In this document: piece by piece, positions 1 to 6,838 of the stretch
How the letters are laid out: each line of letters starts with the position of its first letter
How positions within the stretch are numbered: position 1 is the first letter of the stretch
Assembly (NCBI GenBank): GCA_002401565.1
Contig: NVTL01000057.1
Span: 1 to 11,510, forward strand
From: Rhodospirillaceae bacterium
GTDB lineage: Bacteria; Pseudomonadota; Alphaproteobacteria; Rhodospirillales; Magnetovibrionaceae
Direction of reading: 5' to 3'
DNA: 11,510 nucleotides
Notes under the pieces: generated by a model
Told to the model about the DNA's origin: nothing
The model's input: only the letters and a program-made list of their open reading frames with translations
The model's database searches: none
Translations under genes and position numbers: made by a program

Positions 1-379
1 AAGACCTGCTCATAATTACTCAAAATTGACAGATATAATAAGCAACCGAAGTCACTCATCATAAATGCACAAACGTTACATATATGTACACAACACTGAT
101 CAAAACTTCATCCGAAGATAAACAATCAATCAACGTCGTATTCTATAGAACGATGCACAAATTAAGTTCTTACGAACAGCTCCGAAAATTGGACTAAAAC
201 CAATGATCGCCGCCTGCGCATCTCTTCCAAATCATCAACAATGTAAAAGAACATTTCCACCTCAACAGCCTTAAAGAAAAGCCCTAGAGACAAAAAACCG
301 AAACCACTTAAGCTTCGAAAGTGTGAAGCGTCAGTTCGTTTCGACAAGCCGGGTTTTAGGCCTAGCCCGTCTGATTGTC

Positions 380-415
380 AAACCATAAAATTCAAAAAAT
401 AAAATTAAATGGTTT
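380..415. repeat. 7-bp inverted repeat, AT-rich loop
   Basis: AAACCAT (380-386) and ATGGTTT (409-415) form a perfect 7-bp inverted repeat around a 22-base, almost purely A/T spacer. It lies directly beside the bulged hairpin at 421-473. On the plus strand the right arm runs into TT then AAC, a poor U-tract, so a terminator of an upstream plus-strand gene is possible but weak. Confidence 0.35.
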
Positions 416-420
416 TTAAC

Positions 421-473
421 GCTCTCTGGTGTCTAATAAGAGACTACTGTGCGTCCCTTTAGACCAGCAGAGC
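421..473. repeat. Long bulged hairpin (possible structured RNA)
   Basis: The two arms pair in four blocks. GCTCT 421-425 pairs with AGAGC 469-473. CTGG 426-429 pairs with CCAG 464-467, leaving C468 bulged. TCTAA 432-436 pairs with TTAGA 459-463, leaving T430-G431 bulged. AGAGAC 439-444 pairs with GTCCCT 453-458, with one A-C mismatch. About 19 pairs close an 8-base loop (445-452). Neither side is followed by a clean T-run, so it is not an obvious intrinsic terminator. Position upstream of the lipoprotein gene would suit a leader structure or a small RNA. The pairing is seen directly; any function is a guess. Confidence 0.5.
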
Positions 474-599
474 CGTTGATTATAGCCATGTTCGGCTTAA
501 ATATCAAGTTATCGACTTTGTGGATAAAAAGATCGCGTTTCAAGCCTGAAAAATCAAAAAATCTATCTGCAATATTTAAATTCTGGGGACTAAATACAA

Positions 600-1133
600 A
601 TGGCTATGCCAAAACATACGAATCTACTCACGACAGCGACTCTTGCCCTTTTTTTAGGGGCCTGCGCCCAAGGCACCAGCCTTTTCCCATCATCTTCAAC
701 AAGCATGGACGCGCAAACACAGGCTTCTACTCAAAATGCAGGCCAAGGCGGCGCGACACAATCATCCGTGCCACCGAAATCCTTTAACCGTTTCCCTGAC
801 ATTCCGGTTCCTTCCGGAGCCAACATGGATATGACGCGGACCATCGTCTTTGGCAGTGGAGAAAGCTGGTACGGACAATTGGGCCTTGCCACTTCTCATG
901 ATGCAAATTCAATGTTTGATTTTTACAAACAGGAATTACCCAGTTTTGCCTGGATCGAGATCACATCGGTGCGCGCCCCGACCAGTGTTTTAACGTATGA
1001 GCGCCAAGGCCGGGTGATTTCCATTCAATTGGAACCTGCCACATTGGGCGGCACCAAGGTGACCTTGACCATTTCACCTCGCGGTGGAGCGGTGGCTCCG
1101 ACAATGGCCCCTGCCCCGGCTCCGATGAACTAA
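600..1133 (+). CDS. Small lipoprotein, unknown function
   Basis: This 177-residue protein begins with a lipoprotein signal peptide: a Lys/His-containing start, a hydrophobic run, and a lipobox LGAC ending at Cys22. The residue after Cys22 is Ala, so outer-membrane sorting by the Lol system is expected. Residues about 25-60 form a Ser/Thr/Gln-rich linker. Residues about 61-160 look like one compact alpha/beta domain, with an FPDIPVPSGA entry, a GSGESWYGQLGL strand pair and an FYKQELPSFAW segment; the last 15 residues are Pro/Ala-rich. I recognise the general look of a periplasmic domain seen in alphaproteobacterial lipoproteins but cannot name the family. The ATG at 600 has GGGGA (585-589) 10 bases upstream; a second in-frame ATG at 606 is possible and leaves the signal peptide intact. 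The gene stands alone and ends at a strong terminator. Confidence 0.85.
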   Translation: MAMPKHTNLLTTATLALFLGACAQGTSLFPSSSTSMDAQTQASTQNAGQGGATQSSVPPKSFNRFPDIPVPSGANMDMTRTIVFGSGESWYGQLGLATSHDANSMFDFYKQELPSFAWIEITSVRAPTSVLTYERQGRVISIQLEPATLGGTKVTLTISPRGGAVAPTMAPAPAPMN

Positions 1134-1154
1134 GCTCACATTACACAGACAAAC

Positions 1155-1190
1155 AAAAACGGCGGCTCATAACTGAGCCGCCGTTTTTTT
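1155..1190. terminator. Bidirectional Rho-independent terminator
   Basis: AAAAACGGCGGCTCA (1155-1169) and TGAGCCGCCGTTTTT (1174-1188) form a perfect 15-bp stem with a TAAC loop. The plus strand continues into a T-run (1184-1190), and the minus strand reads out into a run of U's from the A-rich left side (1151-1159). It lies between two convergent genes, ending at 1133 (+) and 1218 (-), and can serve both. Confidence 0.93.
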
Positions 1191-1217
1191 GTTGGTTTTT
1201 TTGCTCCGTGAAAGAAC

Positions 1218-2672
1218 TTACCCGAAGTTGATGGTGGTCGGGTCACAATATTGACGCTTTGCCTTAAGCTTGCGACACAAAGCCTTTGCGTCACCATTGC
1301 TGGGTAAGGGGCCTGCTTTCAGACGGTAAAATACGCCTTTGCCATCGCCCAAGTTCACCCGTTCAATGCTGGTTTCTAAATTCCCCAACAAGGAACCATA
1401 GCGTTTTTGCAATTGGGACCAGCCCTTAAGCGCTGCGCTCTTTTGCCTGTAAGACGACAAATGCACGGCGGGCTGAAAGCCAGATACGGCCTTGGGGACC
1501 GCAGCGGGGGCCTTACCCGGTGTTAAAGTCATCATGCCAACGCTCTGCGTTCGCGCCGCTGCTAAGGAAGCTGAGCCCGCGGGTTTCATCGATGTTTCAA
1601 TGGCCGCGCGTTCTTTTTGATATTCACCAGCCGTAATCAAATCGGCCTTTTGCAACATTTCCAAACGCCGCACCGCATCGGCGGCTTGCATCAAGCCCTT
1701 AGGCGGCGGAGCTGGATTTGCTCTGGACGCCGGGTTTTGCGGCATCAGAGCATCAACAATCATGGTGCGTTCAGCGGTATGTTGCGCTGGTGACAGAGCC
1801 CTCATTTCCAAAGCCCGACCAATCGCCCGCAAGCGTCCGGAAATTTGCACCAGCGGTGGTACTGGGCGATCAAGGCCCACGGCAGCCGGCGGCGACGTCA
1901 ACGGCAGCAAAGCCCCGACATTCACTTTACGGCGAATTAAAAATTCATCCTGCGTTAAAAGACCTTGGTCCAAAAGCGAGCGCAAGGTCTTAAACCGGGC
2001 CACAATGTTTAAATCCACATCCTTAAACAACGGACCATTGGCCATCTGTTGAGGTTGCATGGATTGAGGTTGCATGGATTGGGAGCGAATGGGCTGAGCC
2101 TGCACCGATTCTAGCGTTGGATATTGGTGTTGAGGCTGAAGCTGGGCCTGGCTCTGAACCATACCGCCCCCCCTGCCCATCTGCGCCGTCACGGGCTGAG
2201 GTTCAGCCGTGCCCACGGGCATGCCCATCGATGTTTGCACCATGCCGCCGCTGTTGAGCAACTGCATATTCACTTCGGCGACATCGACAATGGGATGCGT
2301 TTTTTTATCGGCCCAAATCAGAATTTCTTCGCTGGGCACCGGATGAATGGCCAAAATACGTTCATACAAACGTCGAGCCTGATCGGGCTGACCTGCGTTT
2401 TGATGCACCAGCGCCATACCGTACAGAGCATGGACATCGGTTGCATTGGCATTCAGGGCTCGTTCGAAATAGGTTTGAGCCCGGAAATTATCGCCCTTCG
2501 CCATTTCGGCCAGTCCCAATTCGGCCAAGTTATTCACGCTGCCTTTGGCAAAGGAATCAAGCATTGGCTTAAAGAACTGGCTGTCTTCGATCAGGCTACA
2601 AGCCGACAGGCTTCCTGTAACAATGGCAATTGCGGCTATACGCGTACAAATGCGGTTCGCGGTACGGTTCAC
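1218..2672 (-). CDS. TPR- and SPOR-domain lipoprotein
   Basis: This 484-residue envelope protein has an N-terminal lipobox LSAC ending at Cys25; the next residue is Ser, which suits outer-membrane sorting. Two consecutive 34-residue TPR repeats (about 47-80 and 81-114) fit protein-protein contacts. A Gln/Met/Pro-rich linker (about 145-212) includes QSMQPQSMQPQ, encoded by an exact 15-bp tandem repeat. Two short helical motifs follow, similar to each other (RFKTLRSLLDQGLLTQDEF about 226-244, RRLEMLQKADLITAGEY about 335-351); they resemble SHOCT-type motifs. A C-terminal SPOR domain (about 404-484, with HLSSYRQ, FYRLKAGP and ALCRKL) is the class that binds denuded peptidoglycan glycan strands, so a role in the cell wall or at division sites is likely. 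The start is GTG (2672-2670), supported by AGGGGA a few bases upstream. A run of seven G's in the coding strand (2167-2173) is noted. Function beyond this is unknown. Confidence 0.88.
   Translation of the reverse strand: MNRTANRICTRIAAIAIVTGSLSACSLIEDSQFFKPMLDSFAKGSVNNLAELGLAEMAKGDNFRAQTYFERALNANATDVHALYGMALVHQNAGQPDQARRLYERILAIHPVPSEEILIWADKKTHPIVDVAEVNMQLLNSGGMVQTSMGMPVGTAEPQPVTAQMGRGGGMVQSQAQLQPQHQYPTLESVQAQPIRSQSMQPQSMQPQQMANGPLFKDVDLNIVARFKTLRSLLDQGLLTQDEFLIRRKVNVGALLPLTSPPAAVGLDRPVPPLVQISGRLRAIGRALEMRALSPAQHTAERTMIVDALMPQNPASRANPAPPPKGLMQAADAVRRLEMLQKADLITAGEYQKERAAIETSMKPAGSASLAAARTQSVGMMTLTPGKAPAAVPKAVSGFQPAVHLSSYRQKSAALKGWSQLQKRYGSLLGNLETSIERVNLGDGKGVFYRLKAGPLPSNGDAKALCRKLKAKRQYCDPTTINFG
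2051..2080. repeat. 15-bp tandem repeat, two copies, inside the SPOR lipoprotein gene
   Basis: GAGGTTGCATGGATT occurs at 2051-2065 and again, identical, at 2066-2080. Because 15 is divisible by 3 the frame is kept, and on the minus strand it encodes repeated Gln-Ser-Met-Gln-Pro units in the flexible linker. The similar neighbouring codons suggest slippage expansion of a low-complexity spacer. Confidence 0.9.
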
Positions 2673-2724
2673 AGTGTGTCCCCTTTGGTGGTGGCGTGCG
2701 GGTCAGTTAACCCTGCTTAACGCC

Positions 2725-2748
2725 CCGAATCGTATCTACTATATTCGG
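2725..2748. promoter_or_regulatory. Candidate promoter/operator of the SPOR lipoprotein gene
   Basis: The 121-bp gap between the secreted-protein gene and the SPOR lipoprotein gene holds CCGAAT (2725-2730) and ATTCGG (2743-2748), a perfect 6-bp inverted repeat with a 12-bp spacer. A good -10-like hexamer on the minus strand, TATAGT (2743-2738), overlaps the repeat. No convincing -35 box is visible at the right distance. The arrangement would suit a promoter with an operator on it, but this rests on pattern alone. Confidence 0.25.
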
Positions 2749-2793
2749 TTAATGTTAGCGCGCGAGTCTTAAGGGTTTCTTTCTATTTTGATT

Positions 2794-3339
2794 TTATTGC
2801 CCGCCGCCAGCTTCTTTGCCGCCCAGTGCACGATTTTTCATCAGATCGATAAACTCTGAAGCAACACGAGAACAGCCGCGCGCTCCGGGGAATCTGGCCA
2901 TCACGCCTTTGCGGATGCCTTTGTCCGGGTCCCTGAGCAAAATATTGACTTCGCTGACCAAAGCCGCGTGCAGGCGACGATTGACGTACTTGGCAATCAT
3001 GACTTTTTGTTTTTCCAAGGCCTTAACGTCAATGTGGCCGTTGCGCAAAAGCTTGGCGGGGTTTTTACTGAAAAACTTAATGATGGCTTCTTTAACATTG
3101 GCTTCGCGCTGGCAAACTTTGGCAAGGATTCCATCGGAAACATTTAATTCCGGCACCGTCAAAATGGGAAATACGGCCCGTGTCATGGGCATCAATTTTC
3201 CGGGACTATAGATCGCAATCATCGTCGGGCTGATGCGGGCATGAGAATCGGTCACGCCCTTTTTTCCTGCGGCCTGAGCTGGATTAACCAACATCAAAGC
3301 CGTTAAAAGTGCGAATAGGGGGAAAATGTGTGTTTTCAT
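2794..3339 (-). CDS. Secreted small protein, unknown function (weak FliL-like look)
   Basis: This 181-residue protein has a clear Sec signal peptide (MKTHIF, hydrophobic run, cleavage likely after AQA at residue 23). The mature part starts AGKK and holds a mixed domain with two cysteines (76 and 156) that could form a disulfide in the periplasm. Residues about 55-135 show a strand, then a helix (VKEAIIKFF), then KLLRNGHIDVKALEKQKVMI, then a helix (VNRRLHAALVSEVNIL). That order faintly resembles the periplasmic domain of FliL-type proteins, but no flagellar genes are nearby, so I do not assign it. The ATG start is supported by GAGGT (3351-3347) seven bases upstream. It lies between the PhzF gene and the SPOR lipoprotein gene on the same strand, with gaps of 83 and 121 bp, and is probably transcribed separately. 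Confidence 0.75.
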   Translation of the reverse strand: MKTHIFPLFALLTALMLVNPAQAAGKKGVTDSHARISPTMIAIYSPGKLMPMTRAVFPILTVPELNVSDGILAKVCQREANVKEAIIKFFSKNPAKLLRNGHIDVKALEKQKVMIAKYVNRRLHAALVSEVNILLRDPDKGIRKGVMARFPGARGCSRVASEFIDLMKNRALGGKEAGGGQ

Positions 3340-3422
3340 AGAATCGACCTCAGTTTAAATATGTGCAATCTTACCATATGTAAAAGTATGAGACCATCAG
3401 CCTGAACTTCTGCTGAATAATT
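3340..3422 (-). promoter_or_regulatory. Weak promoter candidate before the secreted-protein gene
   Basis: On the minus strand TTTACA (3384-3379) and TATTTA (3361-3356) are 17 bp apart; the first is close to a -35 consensus, the second a poor -10. No intrinsic terminator for the six-gene cluster ending at 3423 is visible here; only a 5-bp stem (TCAGC/GCTGA) with a 10-base loop was seen. Read-through from the PhzF gene is therefore possible. Confidence 0.2.
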
Positions 3423-4220
3423 TTACAGGGAAATTTCGCCCTTCATATACAGAACCGCCCGCCCCGATAGTTTCACCCGGTCGCCGTCCAATTCACACAG
3501 CACTTCACCGCCGCGTGCGGATATCTGTTGAGCTTTAAAGCTATCCTTTTTCAGGCGTCTGGCCCAATACGGTGCCAAGACTGTGTGGGCTGAGCCTGTG
3601 ACCGGGTCTTCGACAATGCCCACTTGCGGGGCGAAAAAACGCGAGACAAAATCAACATCGCCCTCACCTTTGGCCGTGACGATAAACCCAAAGCTTCCCA
3701 TTTGGGCGATCGCTCTGAGATTAGGTTTGAGGTTTCGCACAGCTTCGGGTGAGCCCAACACCGCCAAACGCATGTCATTGCTGGCCACGCAAAAGTCCAA
3801 AGCCGGACCGCCCAGCGCGTGGGTCAGTTCATCGGGATGCGGAGCAGGTTTTAAGGTGCATTTGGGAAAGTCCATGGTCAGCAGGCCGTCTTCACCTTGC
3901 GATACATACAAAACGCCGCTGCGGGTGGTGAAGCTGACCACGTCTTTGGCCCAGTTCAGTTCGTTAAACAGCACCCAAGCCGTCGCCAACGTCGCATGTC
4001 CGCACAGATCGACTTCGGCGGCGGGTGTAAACCAGCGCAGGCCAAAATCAGCCTTGCCTGTTTTGTCCGGCACCACAAACGCCGTTTCCGACAAATTGTT
4101 TTCCGCCGCCAAGCTTTGCATCAAATCATCAGAAAGCCATTCGTCCGTTGGACATACGGCGGCGGGATTGCCGCGAAAAATTTCGGTGGCGAAGGAATCA
4201 ATTTGGTAAAGCGCAATCAT
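3423..4220 (-). CDS. PhzF-like isomerase/epimerase
   Basis: This 265-residue cytosolic protein belongs to the PhzF family (diaminopimelate-epimerase fold, two similar halves). Visible hallmarks are GNPAAVC (17-23), NLSETAF with the catalytic-type Glu exactly at residue 45, DLCGHATLA (the first-half loop) and VEDPVTGSAH in the second half. PhzF itself isomerises trans-2,3-dihydro-3-hydroxyanthranilate in phenazine synthesis, but most family members have unknown substrates, and no other phenazine genes are present here, so only the fold and isomerase/epimerase chemistry are called. It is the last gene of the six-gene cluster, starting 2 bp after the AlaX stop codon, with AAGG seven bases before its ATG. 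Context suggests a small amino-acid-like substrate, but this is inference. Confidence 0.9.
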   Translation of the reverse strand: MIALYQIDSFATEIFRGNPAAVCPTDEWLSDDLMQSLAAENNLSETAFVVPDKTGKADFGLRWFTPAAEVDLCGHATLATAWVLFNELNWAKDVVSFTTRSGVLYVSQGEDGLLTMDFPKCTLKPAPHPDELTHALGGPALDFCVASNDMRLAVLGSPEAVRNLKPNLRAIAQMGSFGFIVTAKGEGDVDFVSRFFAPQVGIVEDPVTGSAHTVLAPYWARRLKKDSFKAQQISARGGEVLCELDGDRVKLSGRAVLYMKGEISL

Positions 4221-4222
4221 GG

Positions 4223-4936
4223 TTAAGCCTTTTCGTCGAACAAGATATTAATACGGCGGTTTTGCTTGCCTTTGTTTTCGATTTTGCCAATCCGCACCGG
4301 ACCGATTTCCCCCGTGGATTTCACATGGGTTCCGCCGCACGGCTGCAGGTCCACGTCCGCGATTTTAATCATGCGAATACGCCCCGATCCTCTGGGCGGT
4401 TGCACCGACATGGTGCGGACCAGATCAGGATTGGCGTCCAGTTCGTCTTCCGTAATCCAGCTGTGGTTTAAGGCATGGTCTTCATTGATGAGTTTGTTGA
4501 GCGCTTCGCCCAAGGCGACCTTGTCCGGTTTTTCGGGGATGTTAAAATCCAGACGGCTTTTGGCTTCACCGACTTGACCGCCGGTGACATCGCCTTCGAC
4601 CAGTGCACAGACCAAATGCATACAGGTGTGCATGCGCATTAATATATGACGGCGGTCCCAGTCTAAATTCACGGTGACTTCGTCGCCTACGCTTGGCATA
4701 TTTTGAACAGAGGCACCTTCTTCGAGAACATGCAAAATTCCGTTTTCGCCTTTGCGCGTATCAACGATGCTAACTTCCCCAGATAAAAACGTCATCAGGC
4801 CGCTGTCGCCCGGCTGTCCGCCACCGGACGGATAAAAAACGGTTTTGTCGAGCACGATGCCTTCCTCTGATACAGCGGTCACAACGGCCGTACAGTTTTT
4901 CAGGTAGCTGTCTTCGCGAAAGAGCTCTTCGGTCAT
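4223..4936 (-). CDS. alaX: Alanyl-tRNA editing protein AlaX
   Basis: This 237-residue protein is a free-standing relative of the AlaRS editing domain, which hydrolyses Ser (and Gly) wrongly attached to tRNA(Ala). The N-terminal part carries the Gly-rich FYPSGGGQPGD (35-44), as in the medium-length AlaX class. The zinc-binding residues are visible: H103 and H107 in HTCMH, then C200 and H204 in CGGTH. Nothing essential appears missing, and its length is normal for AlaX-M. The ATG at 4936 overlaps the stop of the upstream dehydratase gene (ATGA), implying translational coupling. The PhzF gene follows after 2 bp. An aminoacyl-tRNA editing enzyme sharing an operon with a Ser/Thr dehydratase points to control of serine (or threonine) excess; that link is inference. 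Confidence 0.93.
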   Translation of the reverse strand: MTEELFREDSYLKNCTAVVTAVSEEGIVLDKTVFYPSGGGQPGDSGLMTFLSGEVSIVDTRKGENGILHVLEEGASVQNMPSVGDEVTVNLDWDRRHILMRMHTCMHLVCALVEGDVTGGQVGEAKSRLDFNIPEKPDKVALGEALNKLINEDHALNHSWITEDELDANPDLVRTMSVQPPRGSGRIRMIKIADVDLQPCGGTHVKSTGEIGPVRIGKIENKGKQNRRINILFDEKA

Positions 4937-5919
4937 GTGTTTTTTCCAATTCTGTCCAAGACCTTGGCAAAAGTCGCCCGGTCGGCGTTGCCACCGGACA
5001 AAATCAAGCCGATTTTTTTCCCCGCCTGTTTGTCTTTTTCCTGCATCAGGCCCGCCAGCGGTGTGGCGGCGGCGCCTTCGGCTATATTATGGGTATCGGT
5101 GAAATATATGCCCATGGCGTCCATAATTTCATCTTCGCTGACCCGCAAAATACGCGCCGCACCGTCTTTGATGATTTCGAACGCTTCTGGACTTGGCACC
5201 CGGCACGCCACGCCATCGGCCAAGGTATTCGCCGTTGCGGTTTCGACAATTTCACCTTTTTCAAAGGACAAGGCATAGGCCGGCGCATGTTCAGAGACCA
5301 CGCCGATGATTTCGGTTTTTAAATTCAAGGCATCGCGGACCTTAATCAATCCACAAATGCCCGACCCCATGCCGATGGGCACGTACACGGCGTCTAACTT
5401 GCCAACCTGTTCAAACAGTTCCAAGGCATAGGTGCCAACGCCGCGCATCAAGGGCTTTTCAAACGGGCCAATCATGAACAGGTTTCGTTCCTTGGCGAGA
5501 CCTTGGGTGTATTCCAAGGCTTCTTGAAAGTCTTCGCCGTGAACAATCAGTTCCGCGCCTAAGGCTTTGATCGCGGCATTCTTATCGGGACAGTTGCCCT
5601 TTGGCACGATGATGACGGCTTGAAGCCCAAGCTTTTTTGCGGCAAAGGCCAAGCTTTGACCGTGGTTACCCCGCGTTGCGGAAATCACGCCCTTTAAATC
5701 GGGCTGGGTGGCTTTGAGACCCGACAAATAAACCAAGCCGCCACGGACCTTAAACGCTCCGACGGGGGTATGGTTTTCGTGTTTCACCCAAACATCGCAA
5801 CCCGTGCGTTGGCACAATAACGGCCAGTTATAGGTCGGCGTTGCGTTCATATGCCGATAAACAATCGCGCGCGACGCATCCAATTCGGCAATCGTCGCGT
5901 TCAGCATTCCGTCGTCCAT
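4933..5919 (-). CDS. Threonine/serine dehydratase (PLP fold type II)
   Basis: This 328-residue enzyme of the tryptophan-synthase-beta family (fold type II) converts threonine to 2-oxobutyrate and/or serine to pyruvate plus ammonia. The PLP lysine is K57 in GAFKVRG; SATRGNHGQS (80-89) is the substrate loop, GMGSGICG the phosphate-binding loop, and SGGN (308-311) the cofactor-ring contact. There is no C-terminal ACT regulatory domain, so it resembles the short catabolic or racemase/dehydratase type rather than biosynthetic IlvA. Related family members include EutB of ectoine breakdown, serine racemase and hydroxyaspartate dehydratases, so the substrate is uncertain. AAGGAT (5932-5927) lies seven bases before the ATG. 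It sits 20 bp after the EamA gene at 5940-6818 and overlaps alaX by 4 bp. Confidence 0.9.
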   Translation of the reverse strand: MDDGMLNATIAELDASRAIVYRHMNATPTYNWPLLCQRTGCDVWVKHENHTPVGAFKVRGGLVYLSGLKATQPDLKGVISATRGNHGQSLAFAAKKLGLQAVIIVPKGNCPDKNAAIKALGAELIVHGEDFQEALEYTQGLAKERNLFMIGPFEKPLMRGVGTYALELFEQVGKLDAVYVPIGMGSGICGLIKVRDALNLKTEIIGVVSEHAPAYALSFEKGEIVETATANTLADGVACRVPSPEAFEIIKDGAARILRVSEDEIMDAMGIYFTDTHNIAEGAAATPLAGLMQEKDKQAGKKIGLILSGGNADRATFAKVLDRIGKNT

Positions 5920-5939
5920 AATTTACATCCTTAAAAAAA

Positions 5940-6818
5940 TTAGCCTTTGGTGACCAGCGCCACACCGATGACCACAATGCCCATTCCGCCCAACGCCATC
6001 AGGCCCAGGGATTCTCCGAACAAGGCCCACGCAAAAATGGCGGTCACGGGCGGCACCAAATAAAACAAGCTCGCAATCTTAGCCGCCCCGCCGCTGCGGA
6101 TCAGTAAAAATAATAAGGTCATGGCCCCCAACGACAAAACAATAACCAACCAGCCAAGGGCGAAAACGAATTCACCCGTCCAGTGCACGTCACGCGATTC
6201 GAAAAACCACGCCAATAGGCCCATGGGAATCGCGGCCACGGCAAATTGTATGGCTGAGCCGGATCTGAGATCCATCGCGTGTCCATGGCTTTTTTGATAA
6301 AGCGTGCCCACCGTAATGCCCAACAAGGCGATCACCGCATACATAATGCCGTAAATATTTTCCATGTCTAAGCTCAGTTTGTCGCCCAACACCAAAAGGA
6401 CGCCGACCAGCCCCAAGGCAAAACCCAGCCATTGACGTTTTGTGATGGTTTCATCCAAAAACAATCCGGCGCCCAAAGCCGTCAACAAAGGCTGCAAGCC
6501 GACAATGACCGCCGTAATGCCCGCTGGCACGCCCACGGAAATGGCGGCAAATACGCCGCCCAAATAAGCCCCGTGCACCAACAACCCGACCACACTTAAG
6601 GTGGTCATTTCGGCCCAAGTTTTAGGCCAAGGCGCGCGAAAGGCCAAGGCAATCAAAATCAGCAAGACCGTTAAGATCGCAAAACGCAAAAACAAAAACG
6701 TAAAGGGTTCCGCGTACGGCAGGCCTAACTTGGCGCCGATGAACCCGGTGCTCCACAACAACACAAAGGTTGCGGGCATGGCCAGAACCCATGCTGAGGA
6801 ATTATTTTCAGTGGTCAT
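5940..6818 (-). CDS. EamA/DMT-family transporter (second copy)
   Basis: This 292-residue, very hydrophobic inner-membrane protein has about ten predicted transmembrane segments in two similar EamA halves, the usual layout for drug/metabolite transporters. Typical features are LLWSTGFIGAKLGL in the first helix and a Pro/Gly-rich helix before the second half, with APWPK and ITKRQW as cytosolic loops. Known family members export amino acids (RhtA type: threonine, homoserine), cysteine metabolites or other small molecules; the substrate cannot be read from sequence. The site before its ATG is weak (TAAG about seven bases upstream) and the preceding EamA gene ends 20 bp away, so translation may partly depend on coupling. 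Its place directly before the dehydratase gene favours an amino-acid-related substrate, by inference. Confidence 0.9.
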   Translation of the reverse strand: MTTENNSSAWVLAMPATFVLLWSTGFIGAKLGLPYAEPFTFLFLRFAILTVLLILIALAFRAPWPKTWAEMTTLSVVGLLVHGAYLGGVFAAISVGVPAGITAVIVGLQPLLTALGAGLFLDETITKRQWLGFALGLVGVLLVLGDKLSLDMENIYGIMYAVIALLGITVGTLYQKSHGHAMDLRSGSAIQFAVAAIPMGLLAWFFESRDVHWTGEFVFALGWLVIVLSLGAMTLLFLLIRSGGAAKIASLFYLVPPVTAIFAWALFGESLGLMALGGMGIVVIGVALVTKG

Positions 6819-6838
6819 TAAATAATCTTAGGCTGGGC

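Larger units (their letters stand above)
1..599. other. AT-rich intergenic region, no convincing gene
   Basis: No coding region is supported in the first 599 bases. The stretch is visibly richer in A and T than the rest of the window. The only open frame of any size wholly inside it (162-347, minus) would need a TTG start without a ribosome binding site and resembles no family I know. The region holds small symmetric elements: a 12-bp perfect palindrome at 77-88 (TACATATATGTA), a 10-bp one at 141-150 (TTCTATAGAA), 7-bp inverted arms at 380-386/409-415, and the bulged hairpin at 421-473 listed separately. A weak promoter candidate for the lipoprotein gene at 600 is TTGATT (476-481), 16 bp, TAAATA (498-503). 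The TTGACA at 26-31 is only 2 bp from a TATAAT at 34-39, so they do not form a promoter pair. No tRNA-like T-loop was seen. Confidence 0.6.

Noticed and set aside
26..39. TTGACA followed by TATAAT as a promoter
   Set aside because: The two hexamers are only 2 bp apart, so they cannot serve as a -35/-10 pair, and no good -35 lies 17 bp upstream of the TATAAT.
162..347. 61-codon open frame on the minus strand in the AT-rich region
   Set aside because: It needs a TTG start with no ribosome binding site, shows no recognisable domain, and lies in low-complexity AT-rich DNA.
449..787. 112-codon plus-strand frame overlapping the start of the lipoprotein gene
   Set aside because: Its second half is the lipoprotein gene read in another frame; the lipobox frame is clearly the coding one.
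2124..2720. 198-codon plus-strand frame antisense to the SPOR lipoprotein gene
   Set aside because: The opposite strand has lipobox, TPR and SPOR motifs; the plus-strand translation is His/Gly-rich with no domain, typical of an antisense shadow.
3423..4220. Phenazine biosynthesis locus
   Set aside because: Only a PhzF-family gene is present; no other phz gene is in the window and most PhzF relatives do not make phenazines.
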